Source: PGYR01 sp048267165
Lineage (GTDB): Bacteria; Bacteroidota; Ignavibacteria; Kapaibacteriales; UBA2268
DNA: 64,000 nt
Direction: 5' to 3'
Assembly: GCA_048267165.1 (NCBI GenBank)
Contig: JBLWYD010000011.1
Location: 25,846-89,845, forward strand
A model generated the notes under the pieces. The model had not been told where the DNA came from. It saw nothing but the letters and a program-made list of their open reading frames with translations, and did no database searches. How positions within the stretch are numbered: the stretch's first letter is position 1; every line of letters begins with the position of its first letter. A program made the translations under genes and the position numbers. Shown here one piece after another: positions 43,733 through 52,091 of this stretch.

Positions 43733-44113
43733 TTAAACCGTCTTCAATTTCAGTTTTTTGCTGAATACGTGCCACATAGACTCGTTGAAGTCCATATCTT
43801 TCATTATAAAGTGAGTGTTTTTGTGATTTTTGAGGTCGAGTGATTCTAGTTCATCAGAACTTCCAGACATAAAGATAATATTAGTTTCATCGGGGAGTGA
43901 TTGGAATGCTTTTATTGTGTCGTTACCTTTCGAGTCAGGCAAATTAATATCTGAGATAAGTATATCGCAGCTTTCCGCTTGCATATAGTCCAATGCTGAG
44001 TTGACGTTTCGGAATACCTGTATAGTATATTCGAATTCGAGTATAACTTTGAGATGCAACCGAACTGCACTCGACATTATACTGTCATCTTCAATTAGTA
44101 TTATTTTTACCAT
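43733..44113 (-). CDS. Single-domain response regulator
   Basis: 126 aa, only a receiver domain. Acidic pocket EDDS at 8-11, phosphorylation Asp in LISDINLPDS, the Ser/Thr position in FMSGSSDE, and Lys in FIMKDMD are all present, so it can be phosphorylated. It has no output domain and no histidine kinase beside it, apart from a possible 30-codon remnant downstream. It probably works in a phosphorelay or through protein contacts. Confidence 0.9.
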   Translation of the reverse strand: MVKIILIEDDSIMSSAVRLHLKVILEFEYTIQVFRNVNSALDYMQAESCDILISDINLPDSKGNDTIKAFQSLPDETNIIFMSGSSDELESLDLKNHKNTHFIMKDMDFNESMWHVFSKKLKLKTV

Positions 44114-44228
44114 ATATTTAACTTATCAAGTTTTATTAACTAAGATTAATAAAGCAATATATGTGCCAAAGAAATAATAAATTAAATCTACTTAATAAAT
44201 ATCTGGAATCGTACTATTACTAGTGTGT

Positions 44229-45098
44229 TTAGCCCTCGTTTACCAAATCCATCAGGTATTGACCGTATTCAGTTTTTATCAGGTCGGTAGCTAATTTCTC
44301 TAATTGGTTTTTATCGATGAAGCCTTTTTTGTAGGCGATTTCCTCTAGACAAGCTATATAGAAACCCTGTCTATTTTGTACTGTGCGTACGAAATCACTA
44401 GCGTTCATAAGATTGTCGCAAGTACCAGTATCTAGCCACGCAAAGCCACGACCGAGCAATTCAACTTTTAACCGCTTTTGGCGGAGGTATTCGTTGTTGA
44501 CGGCGGTTATTTCTATCTCACCACGAGCTGATGGTTTCACGTTCTTAGCGATTTCTATTACGCTATTATCGTAGAAATATAGCCCCGGTACGGCATAGTT
44601 AGATTTCGGTTTTTCAGGTTTTTCTTCGATTGATACAGCCACGTTATTGTAGTCGAATTCCACTACTCCGTAAGCCGTTGGGTCTTTCACGTAGTAACCG
44701 AATATAGTAGCTCCTAGCTCTATTTCGGCAGCTTTTTTGAGTATGCCTGTGAATCCCTGACCGTAGAATATATTATCGCCCAAGATTAGGCAAACATCAT
44801 CATCGCCGATGAATTCCTCACCAACTATAAATGCGTCGGCTAATCCACGAGGTGTGTCTTGTACTTTATACTCGAAACGGACACCCAAATCGGAGCCGTC
44901 ACCAAGTAGAGATTTGTACAATTCTATGAACTCTGGGTTAGAAATAACCAATATTTCCTTTATACCAGCGAGCATTAGTACCGAAATAGGGTAGTAAATC
45001 ATTGGTTTATCATATATTGGCAATAGCTGTTTACTTACAGCTTTGGTAGCCGGATATAGCCGTGTACCACTGCCTCCTGCGAGTACTATCCCTTTCAT
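44229..45098 (-). CDS. rfbA: Glucose-1-phosphate thymidylyltransferase
   Basis: 289 aa, normal size. The nucleotide-binding start KGIVLAGGSGTRLYPATKA and the lysine-containing EEKPEKPKSNYAVPGLYF are intact, along with LGDNIFYGQGF. It makes dTDP-glucose from dTTP and glucose-1-phosphate, the first step to dTDP-rhamnose and related sugars. Its start is three bases past the stop of the aminotransferase gene, an operon. No rfbB, C or D follow here. Confidence 0.95.
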   Translation of the reverse strand: MKGIVLAGGSGTRLYPATKAVSKQLLPIYDKPMIYYPISVLMLAGIKEILVISNPEFIELYKSLLGDGSDLGVRFEYKVQDTPRGLADAFIVGEEFIGDDDVCLILGDNIFYGQGFTGILKKAAEIELGATIFGYYVKDPTAYGVVEFDYNNVAVSIEEKPEKPKSNYAVPGLYFYDNSVIEIAKNVKPSARGEIEITAVNNEYLRQKRLKVELLGRGFAWLDTGTCDNLMNASDFVRTVQNRQGFYIACLEEIAYKKGFIDKNQLEKLATDLIKTEYGQYLMDLVNEG

Positions 45099-45101
45099 AC
45101 T

Positions 45102-46220
45102 TTAACCTTTTATTACTTCACAAATCTTGTCTATTTCCTCATCAGTAAGATAAGGATGCATAGGAAGACTAAAAATTTTCGTGCCAACTTTTTCGCAAAC
45201 CGGCATATCGCCCTCTTTGTAACCTAGATAGGCATAAGCTGTTTGCAAATGCAGAGGAATCGGGTAATAGATAGCAGTCGGAATATTGTGCGATTGCAAT
45301 TTGTTGCGAAGTTCATCACGGTGCTCACTGTCATTAGCCAGTACAGAATACTGTGCCCAACAAGAATAATACCCACCTGGGATGAAAGGAGTAACAACCG
45401 AGTTGCCTAGACTAGATGAGTAGCGAGAAGCAACCGTATTACGCTTAACTAACTCACCTTCGAATAGCTCCATTTTAGCAAGTAAAATTGCTGCTTGGAT
45501 AGAATCCATACGAGCATTCAGACCTATACGAACATTGTCATAACGCTCAGTAGCGCTCATACCGTGCACTCGGATAGACAGTAGGGCAACTTTCAGATCA
45601 TCATCATTCGTAAACACTGCACCGCCGTCGCCATAGCAGCCTAGTGGCTTAGCTGGGAAAAACGATGTAGCACCTGCGTGACCAAACGAGCCAGCACGCT
45701 TACCATCAAGTGAGCCACCAAAGCCCTGAGCTGCATCTTCCAATAGCTTCAGTCCGTGTCTCTCTGCGATAGCTTCTATCTTGTGCAATTCCGCCGGCAA
45801 ACCGAATAGGTCAACTGGAATAATCGCCTTCGGAGTTAGCTTGCCTTCCGCTTTTACTCTCTCTATTTCTTTTTCTAATTTGACTGGGTCTATATTGTAC
45901 GTCTTCTCGTCTATGTCAACGAAGACAGGAGTAGCACCGACTAAAGCGATAACTTCGGCAGTAGCAACGAACGAAAAAGGAGTCGTAAATACCGCATCAC
46001 CTGGGCCAATGCCCCATGCCATTAGCGGCATAACTAGTGCATCAGTACCGCTCGAACAAGCGATAGCGTGTTTCACCCCAACGAACTCAGCCAGCTTTGC
46101 TTCCAGCTCCTCTATTTCAGGGCCGAACACGTAGCGACCGTGCTCCAAAACACCGTCTATTCCTTTGTTAACTTGATCTTTGATTAGTGCGTATTGGCTT
46201 TTTAAATCTATGAATTGCAT
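45102..46220 (-). CDS. DegT/DnrJ/EryC1-type sugar aminotransferase
   Basis: 372 aa. PLP-lysine in SFFPAKPLGCYGDGGA, PLP-phosphate contacts in ACSSGTDALVMPL, and aspartate in LLEDAAQGFGG. The sequence resembles WecE/WbpE-type enzymes that aminate a UDP- or dTDP-4-keto (or 3-keto) sugar. Together with rfbA downstream it supports synthesis of an amino-sugar for surface polysaccharide. The exact sugar cannot be read. Confidence 0.92.
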   Translation of the reverse strand: MQFIDLKSQYALIKDQVNKGIDGVLEHGRYVFGPEIEELEAKLAEFVGVKHAIACSSGTDALVMPLMAWGIGPGDAVFTTPFSFVATAEVIALVGATPVFVDIDEKTYNIDPVKLEKEIERVKAEGKLTPKAIIPVDLFGLPAELHKIEAIAERHGLKLLEDAAQGFGGSLDGKRAGSFGHAGATSFFPAKPLGCYGDGGAVFTNDDDLKVALLSIRVHGMSATERYDNVRIGLNARMDSIQAAILLAKMELFEGELVKRNTVASRYSSSLGNSVVTPFIPGGYYSCWAQYSVLANDSEHRDELRNKLQSHNIPTAIYYPIPLHLQTAYAYLGYKEGDMPVCEKVGTKIFSLPMHPYLTDEEIDKICEVIKG

Positions 46221-46343
46221 TGTTTTTATTTTTTAGTTTATAATTTGACGTAAATTAACAAAAATGTGATTAATGGTGGGGGGTGTGGTAGAATTTATTT
46301 CATTTCAACTAGAATATCTAATAGTGTCGGTTTTGATGAGTAT

Positions 46344-47042
46344 CTATTTAATTTGTTCTTTGATCTTAATACATAAGTTATAGAAATATAGAAATGTAGA
46401 TAAATGATTTTCTTTTTCAGCTCTTACTAACAATTGATTAATATAATGATTTTCAGAAACTTCTCTCGGGAATTTTTTTGTATATCGTATATTCTTATCT
46501 TTTAGCATTTCCCTTAAATACGCGAAATGGAAGTTCGCATGAGTTTCAAATCCATGAAATATTGGCATTAATTCTGGATCATTTAGACTCACATTATAAA
46601 ATTTTTGATATTTACGATACTTTTCATTCGATGTATTTGCATTATAAACCTTCTTATTACCTAAAAACCATGTTTCGATGCATCTATTTTGTACAATTAA
46701 TTCGATTTTACAATCAGTTTCTAGTTCAATTCCCTCATTCCGAAAATCTTCTAAATAATTTGATAATTCGATTTTTCTTTGTTCAATAGAAGTTTCATCA
46801 GCGTCTATACATATAAATAAATAATCAAAAGAGCCATTCAAATTTATATCAAGTATGGTGTTCTTAAGAATATTAGTAAATATATTTGGATAACCATTTC
46901 CTGATAGTAAAAAGTAATTATTATTAGTTACTTCATAATATTGATTTACCTTTGTAAGTTTGCCCTCAAAAATTGACTCAATAAATTTAGGATATACTTT
47001 TTTTTCAGTGCTTCTACCCTCTACTAAAAAATATATATTCAT
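46344..47042 (-). CDS. TOPRIM-like RloB/DUF4276-type protein (probable defence effector)
   Basis: 232 aa. TOPRIM-type acidic residues: E8 in FLVEGRSTE near the N-terminus and D80-x-D82 in FICIDADE. The later VQNRCIETWFLGN (E123, W125) is characteristic of DUF4276/RloB-like proteins. TOPRIM nucleases cut DNA or RNA with metal. The gene lies three bases after the ABC-type ATPase gene stop and is the second gene of the pair, the order seen in ATPase-plus-TOPRIM anti-phage modules. No signal peptide. Confidence 0.72.
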   Translation of the reverse strand: MNIYFLVEGRSTEKKVYPKFIESIFEGKLTKVNQYYEVTNNNYFLLSGNGYPNIFTNILKNTILDINLNGSFDYLFICIDADETSIEQRKIELSNYLEDFRNEGIELETDCKIELIVQNRCIETWFLGNKKVYNANTSNEKYRKYQKFYNVSLNDPELMPIFHGFETHANFHFAYLREMLKDKNIRYTKKFPREVSENHYINQLLVRAEKENHLSTFLYFYNLCIKIKEQIK

Positions 47043-47045
47043 AAA

Positions 47046-48206
47046 TTAATCTGCAATTCCTGTTGTAAATTCTTCTAATTGGGTTAGCTGAATAAAAGCT
47101 TGTTGTTTTGATTTATCTATATCTATGATATCAGCAGCTTCTCGAGTAATAACTTCGCTACCTATTCTTGTTACCAATTTCCAATTTTTGAAATTTATTT
47201 GATTTATAATATAAGGGTGATGACTAGTAATAATAAACTGTAATTCTCTGAAGGAAGATTGCAAATCAACTGTTAATTCATCAATGCAGTTTACACCTAG
47301 ACTATTCTCAAATTCATCTATGAGTATAACAGTACCTTCTGGACAAAGATATAATTCACATAGATGCATTAATGTTCTATACATGCCAGAGGAAATCTGA
47401 GGCTGAATAATCCAATCATCTACATTTTTTTCCTTTATCTGAATAAATGGTATTTCTCTTAATATTGATGCTGTCTCATCTCCATCTTCAAAATCTAAGG
47501 GGGCTATTTTGATATCTATAACAAAAGGGAAAATATCTATAAATCTATCTTTAATAGAATTCATAACTTCCTTTGCATTATTATATGCTAAGAAAAGCTT
47601 TGTAATGATGTTCTCATCAGACTCTCTTATCGATTCTATTGTTTTATACTTTTGAAGAATTCTGTTCTTTGTTATGAAGTCAGGATTATATCTTTGTGGT
47701 CTTCTTTTGGATTCCACTTGATCACTAAAAATAATTCTTTGGAATCCTGCGTAAGCTGGTGAGATTAGGTCTTCTTCTTTTAAAAGATTGATAACACTTT
47801 TATCTTGAGTAAGTTTAACAGTTGTATTTCCACTAAAAATAATTCTTTTCTGATCTCTAGAGATAATTTTCTTAGAATTTAAGTACAACTCTTCAAATAG
47901 TATCTTAGGATTCTTATCTTCATTTGAATCCTCATCCGACTTTAATCTTAATATCCCTTTATCAAGTAATTCGTATTCACCTTTCCAAATATAATTATTA
48001 TCATCTAAAGTAGTAAAATTTATCTCCCATTTTATTCCGTTTATTGATCTACCTTTTGCAACAGCTCTTAATTTTAGAATTGATTCTAAAATTTGTGTCT
48101 TACCTACTCCAGAAGCACCAACTAAAAGAGTTAAATTTTTGAACTTTACATCTGTCAAGTTCCACTTAGTATCCGTGTTGTAGAAGTTTAATGAATTTAT
48201 CTTCAT
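47046..48206 (-). CDS. ABC/SMC-type AAA ATPase of a two-gene module
   Basis: 386 aa. Walker A GASGVGKT (30-37), a signature-like ISSGMYRTL, Walker B VILIDEFENSL near residue 300 and a switch histidine in ITSHHPY define an AAA-21/RloA/AriA-like ATPase with a DNA-repair-type head. The lack of a long coiled coil separates it from RecN or SbcC. It is the first gene of an operon with the TOPRIM-like gene; a TATATTTG box lies 56 bases upstream. The pair suggests trigger (ATPase) and effector (TOPRIM). Confidence 0.85.
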   Translation of the reverse strand: MKINSLNFYNTDTKWNLTDVKFKNLTLLVGASGVGKTQILESILKLRAVAKGRSINGIKWEINFTTLDDNNYIWKGEYELLDKGILRLKSDEDSNEDKNPKILFEELYLNSKKIISRDQKRIIFSGNTTVKLTQDKSVINLLKEEDLISPAYAGFQRIIFSDQVESKRRPQRYNPDFITKNRILQKYKTIESIRESDENIITKLFLAYNNAKEVMNSIKDRFIDIFPFVIDIKIAPLDFEDGDETASILREIPFIQIKEKNVDDWIIQPQISSGMYRTLMHLCELYLCPEGTVILIDEFENSLGVNCIDELTVDLQSSFRELQFIITSHHPYIINQINFKNWKLVTRIGSEVITREAADIIDIDKSKQQAFIQLTQLEEFTTGIAD

Positions 48207-48262
48207 AGCTTTAAATTTCTATAATTAATAGTTTATTCAGTAGTTCTCACTTTCTCACTCTA

Positions 48263-48270
48263 CAAATATA
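48263..48270 (-). promoter_or_regulatory. TAnnTTTG-type -7 promoter box
   Basis: Minus-strand TATATTTG, the likely promoter of the ATPase/TOPRIM pair. Confidence 0.5.
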
Positions 48271-48301
48271 CCACATCCCCACCACACCCACAAACACAAA
48301 A

Positions 48302-49027
48302 CTAGCTATTCTTGTTGTAGATAACGGGCATTTGGCCTTTCCATTTGTTCCACAGGTTGTCGTCCGTAGCAAGCTTTGCCATGAAGTTACCCACGTTTAT
48401 GCGGCTAGTTTTACCGGGATTGAATAAAGCACTTCTGGTAGGTGATGCGTGTAGTTCGTAGTCGGTTACTTGCTCGTCGCTCAACAGAGTATCGGGGCGG
48501 ATAGTTACCCACTCAATTGTCGAGTTGTTTTGACCTATTTCTGTTCTCAGATAGTCGGCTGCGTTTTCATTATCTACGTGTGGTGGTAGTATCAATCGGA
48601 GTAAACCAATTATCATTTTCTGGGCTACGGATATTGGCTCATCCAAATCTCTGTTGCTATTGCCAGCAGTGTTCATCAGCAGTACTTTGACTGGCTTTTC
48701 GGGGGCATTTTGTTTGACAGATTCGCATACTAGCTTTACTGCATCGGTGACTAGTTTTCGTGGTTTCCCATATATCCCTTTTAGGTTTAGAATGTGCCCC
48801 AAGCAAGAAGCCATTGCGTCGCAATCACTGATATACTCTACCATTTGGGCTTTGCTAATCTCCGAAATGCTACCTTGGATTATTGTTAATCGCTCGTTCT
48901 CTTTCCACGAATTGGGTAGATTTTCGGGTGTACGGACTATTGCTTTTACACTTTGCCCCATCTCCAAAAGCTGCTCTACTAAATGCTTTCCAGTTGCTCC
49001 GCTTGCGCCTACTACTAATGCTTTCAT
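48302..49027 (-). CDS. NAD(P)-binding SDR-type epimerase/reductase
   Basis: 241 aa. The start KALVVGASGATGKHLVEQLL is the glycine-rich dinucleotide site of atypical short-chain dehydrogenases (SDR_a5/NmrA-like). ASCLGHILN and a later VTIRPDTLL follow the fold. The family covers flavin reductases and redox sensors; the substrate is unknown. Its start is one base past the stop of the YyaL-type gene, so it belongs to that operon. Confidence 0.85.
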   Translation of the reverse strand: MKALVVGASGATGKHLVEQLLEMGQSVKAIVRTPENLPNSWKENERLTIIQGSISEISKAQMVEYISDCDAMASCLGHILNLKGIYGKPRKLVTDAVKLVCESVKQNAPEKPVKVLLMNTAGNSNRDLDEPISVAQKMIIGLLRLILPPHVDNENAADYLRTEIGQNNSTIEWVTIRPDTLLSDEQVTDYELHASPTRSALFNPGKTSRINVGNFMAKLATDDNLWNKWKGQMPVIYNKNS

Positions 49028-49028
49028 A

Positions 49029-51143
49029 TTATTTCCTCGCTGTTCCTATAACTTGTCCAACCGCCTTCTCCACTTCACTTGTCGGTAGATTGCAGATCTT
49101 ATCCTTGCAGACATAGATAGTTGTTCCGTCCGTTAATCGTCCTTTTAGTAATGGTAGGTTTTCCTCTGTACCGCCGACGTATAGGCAATTCGGGAGATAG
49201 TGCTTTTGCATTTCGTTGGCTAGTTTGGTGGCATCTTTGCCGACTATTGCTACCTCGTAAACTCCCCGCTCTATTTTGCCGTGGAGCATAGCCCAGTTGC
49301 TGTGGTATGTAGGGCTTTGGCGGACAGCCGCTGATATACCTAATAGCAGTTTTTTCGCTTTTTCTATGTATTCTTCTTTGTAGAGTATATGCCCTAAATC
49401 GAAGAGCAGATTCGCCATTACGGAGTTAGAAGCAGGGATTACGTTGTCTTGCAACTCCATCGTTTTAGCTGATAACTCATTGTCTTCCGAGTGAGTGTAG
49501 TTGTAGAATTTGGTCTTGCTATCCTCGAAATTAGCAACTGTGAATGCCGTGATTTTCTCCGAATAGTCCAGCCATTTCTTGTCGAATGTAACTCGGTATA
49601 AGTCTAGCATCGCCTTAGCTAGCAGAGTGTAATCGTCTAGGAATGCAGGGATTGTTACCTTACCGTCTTTGTATATTCTCTTCAAACTTCCGTCTTTGCT
49701 AAGCATATTTTTAGTTAGGAAATCAGCGTTTTTTAGTGCCAAATCTAGGAATCGCTTATCACTGAAAGCACTGTAGGCATCGCATAGTCCGCTTATCATT
49801 AGTGCATTCCAAGACGTGATAACTTTGTCATCAAGGCTTGGTCTTATCTTGCTTTTTCGCTCTTCGAATAGCTTGCCCTTAGCTGATTTGAGTAGCTTGT
49901 GAGTGTCGCCATAGTCGAGCGATTTTTTGAGTGCGTAATTCTCAAGTGTGATTTTCGTGTGGAGTATGTTCTTATCATCTTCCCAGTTGCCGTGTTCAGT
50001 CAGTCCGTAATAATCTTCAACTAGTTTGAATTCTGCATCGGTTAGTATGTTCTTAATCTCGCTGTATTCCCAAACATAGAACTTGCCTTCCTCGCCCTCA
50101 CTATCAGCGTTCAGCGAGGAGTAAAACCCGAACTTATCGTTCATCAATTCTCGCTCTACGAAGTCCACAGTCTCGTAAACTATGTCCTTGAATACTTCGT
50201 AATGCTCGGTCTTGTACGCGTTTGAATAAGTGCTGATTAGTTGCCCATTGTCGTATAGCATTTTCTCGAAATGTGGAATCTTCCAATTCATATCCGTAGC
50301 ATAGCGATGGAAGCCACCCCCCAATTGGTCATAAGTACCGCTCAGAGCGATTCTCTCCAAAGTGAACATTGCATTGTCATAAGCTGACTCACTGCCCGTC
50401 AGGTAGCTGTATTGCAGTAAAAAGTCCCATACAGATGGCATTGGGAACTTCGGCGCACCAGTCAGCCCACCAAACTGCTCGTCTAGTCTATTGTGCATTG
50501 CCTCGTAGAAATCTTGATAGCCATCGATTACCGTGTGTTTGTCATTCAGAAAATCTAGGTTTTGAGTTGCTATACCCTCATTAAGGGCTTCAGCATTTTC
50601 GACTAATTTCTCATATTCATTTTTATATAGATGGCTAATCTGTTCCATAAGCCCCACCCAATTCTCTTTGGGGAAGTAAGTACCAGCGAAAAACGGACGA
50701 CCATCGGGCAAAGCGAATGCGTTCAGCGGCCAACCGCCACGTCCATTTTGTAAAATCGATGCTGCCATATACAGATTATCAATGTCGGGTCGCTCTTCTC
50801 TATCAACCTTGATAGCGACGAAGTGCTCGTTCATTACCTTCGCTACTTCGGGGTCGGAGAATGATTCGTGCTCCATAACGTGACACCAATGGCAAGCCGC
50901 ATAGCCAATGCTTATGATGATTGGCTTGTTCTCTCTGGCTGCTTTTTCCAAAGCCTCAGCACCCCAAGGATACCAATTAACAGGGTTGTGAGCGTGTTCT
51001 AGTAAGTAAGGACTACTTTCGTCTATTAGTTTGTTCGTGTACATATATTCTTCTTTGTTTGATTTTTTATTTCCGTTTTCATCGGCACATCCAGTGAGGG
51101 AAGACAAATGAATTAGCAATAAAGTGTATAGGATTATTTTCAT
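49029..51143 (-). CDS. YyaL-type thioredoxin-domain protein (DUF255), predicted lipoprotein
   Basis: 704 aa. The N-terminal thioredoxin-like domain is typical (HAHNPVNWYPWG, then YAACHWCHVMEHESF with CxxC), followed by an (alpha/alpha)6 toroid like glucosidase/epimerase folds. The protein begins with a lipoprotein signal (LTGC at about residue 19), which places it in the envelope; most relatives are cytoplasmic. The family function is not established. It is the first gene before the SDR reductase. Confidence 0.88.
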   Translation of the reverse strand: MKIILYTLLLIHLSSLTGCADENGNKKSNKEEYMYTNKLIDESSPYLLEHAHNPVNWYPWGAEALEKAARENKPIIISIGYAACHWCHVMEHESFSDPEVAKVMNEHFVAIKVDREERPDIDNLYMAASILQNGRGGWPLNAFALPDGRPFFAGTYFPKENWVGLMEQISHLYKNEYEKLVENAEALNEGIATQNLDFLNDKHTVIDGYQDFYEAMHNRLDEQFGGLTGAPKFPMPSVWDFLLQYSYLTGSESAYDNAMFTLERIALSGTYDQLGGGFHRYATDMNWKIPHFEKMLYDNGQLISTYSNAYKTEHYEVFKDIVYETVDFVERELMNDKFGFYSSLNADSEGEEGKFYVWEYSEIKNILTDAEFKLVEDYYGLTEHGNWEDDKNILHTKITLENYALKKSLDYGDTHKLLKSAKGKLFEERKSKIRPSLDDKVITSWNALMISGLCDAYSAFSDKRFLDLALKNADFLTKNMLSKDGSLKRIYKDGKVTIPAFLDDYTLLAKAMLDLYRVTFDKKWLDYSEKITAFTVANFEDSKTKFYNYTHSEDNELSAKTMELQDNVIPASNSVMANLLFDLGHILYKEEYIEKAKKLLLGISAAVRQSPTYHSNWAMLHGKIERGVYEVAIVGKDATKLANEMQKHYLPNCLYVGGTEENLPLLKGRLTDGTTIYVCKDKICNLPTSEVEKAVGQVIGTARK

Positions 51144-51616
51144 AATTACAAGTTAACATCTTGTTTGTTTTATCACAAAGTTCACGAAGATATTGCTTTC
51201 TAATCTTTTACACAGAGAACACAGAGTGTGGAAGTGTGAAAAGTAAAAAAAGAATTTTGCATTTGGCATTAGCAAATGGCAATATGAATTATTGACGTCA
51301 CTCAGAGGGAACAAAGTGACCTAAGAGTCTAGGAAAAGACAAGTAGTATTTTCTCCTGGATCCTTCACTTCGGCGTTGCTCAGCACAGGCTTTCCACTAC
51401 ATTCCTTTCAGAGGGACGTGAAATTTCATGAGAGACTTATTTCATCCTGAAATGCTGTTCTAATATTTTTAGACTTTACAAATATAAGATAGACCATAAA
51501 TTTTGATTGCTGATTAGTCAGATTTACTCACAGTATATTTCTTCTTGCTTTTCTCATCACAATTAACTAATTTAATCTAAAGTCAGCGAGTAATAATCTA
51601 TATAGTGAGCTAAATT
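51144..51616. other. 473-base intergenic region with dispersed-repeat segment
   Basis: No convincing gene. It holds a repeat segment at 51297-51337 shared with 63536-63576 and a short hairpin in it, then a promoter-like AT-rich stretch before 51617. Confidence 0.6.
51297..51337 (+). repeat. Dispersed intergenic repeat, copy 1
   Basis: Starts with GTCACTCAGAGG and ends with AAGAGTCTAGGAAAA, both words identical to those at 63536-63547 and 63562-63576 with the same orientation and near-equal spacing. A six-base stem GTCACT/AGTGAC (51297-51302, 51315-51320) lies inside; the inner sequence differs between copies. Confidence 0.65.
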
Positions 51617-52090
51617 ATGAGAACTCTGATTGTACTTATATTCTTCACTTTCATTAACCTATCTGCGCAAGATTTAGATAGCGTAAGTGATATAAACGCT
51701 TGTAGCGATGTGAAGCTAGACAAAATTGCTACTCTTCTCGGTTGGGATGCTAATAATATCGAAATCGAACCGATGGAATTATCCGACAAGACAATGTCGA
51801 GTTCTTGCAAATTTACTTACGACAACGAAGAGCTAACTATCGATATAGAAGATTTAGGGGCTGTCGATTTAATGCCTACTCATACCAACCACTATGTCGT
51901 CTCCGAGGGTAGCTATGATGCTGAAACAGAAGAGCTAGTTTACGAGATGAATCGCTTTGTTCAGAAATATCACGTTAGTATAAAGTTCAAAACTAAACGC
52001 TCCGACGACGTCATGTATGAACTGCTAGAGGGAATTTCTAATCAAATAGAATTGAAATCACAACAAGGCATAATCACTTACAAATTCTAA
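51617..52090 (+). CDS. Hypothetical secreted protein, paralogue of 31697
   Basis: 157 aa with signal peptide (MRTLIVLIFFTFINLSAQ). The mature sequence has CSDVKLDKIATLLGWDANNI with the LGW word, and SSSCKFTYDNEELTIDI with the second cysteine, the same order as in the protein at 31697. A disulfide across these is likely. Function unknown. It is a single plus-strand gene among minus-strand genes. Confidence 0.6.
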   Translation: MRTLIVLIFFTFINLSAQDLDSVSDINACSDVKLDKIATLLGWDANNIEIEPMELSDKTMSSSCKFTYDNEELTIDIEDLGAVDLMPTHTNHYVVSEGSYDAETEELVYEMNRFVQKYHVSIKFKTKRSDDVMYELLEGISNQIELKSQQGIITYKF

Positions 52091-52091
52091 T

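Noticed and set aside
46344..48206. Calling the ATPase/TOPRIM pair PARIS
   Set aside because: The TOPRIM partner lacks a recognisable DUF4435 pattern and the ATPase is shorter than typical AriA; only the general layout fits.
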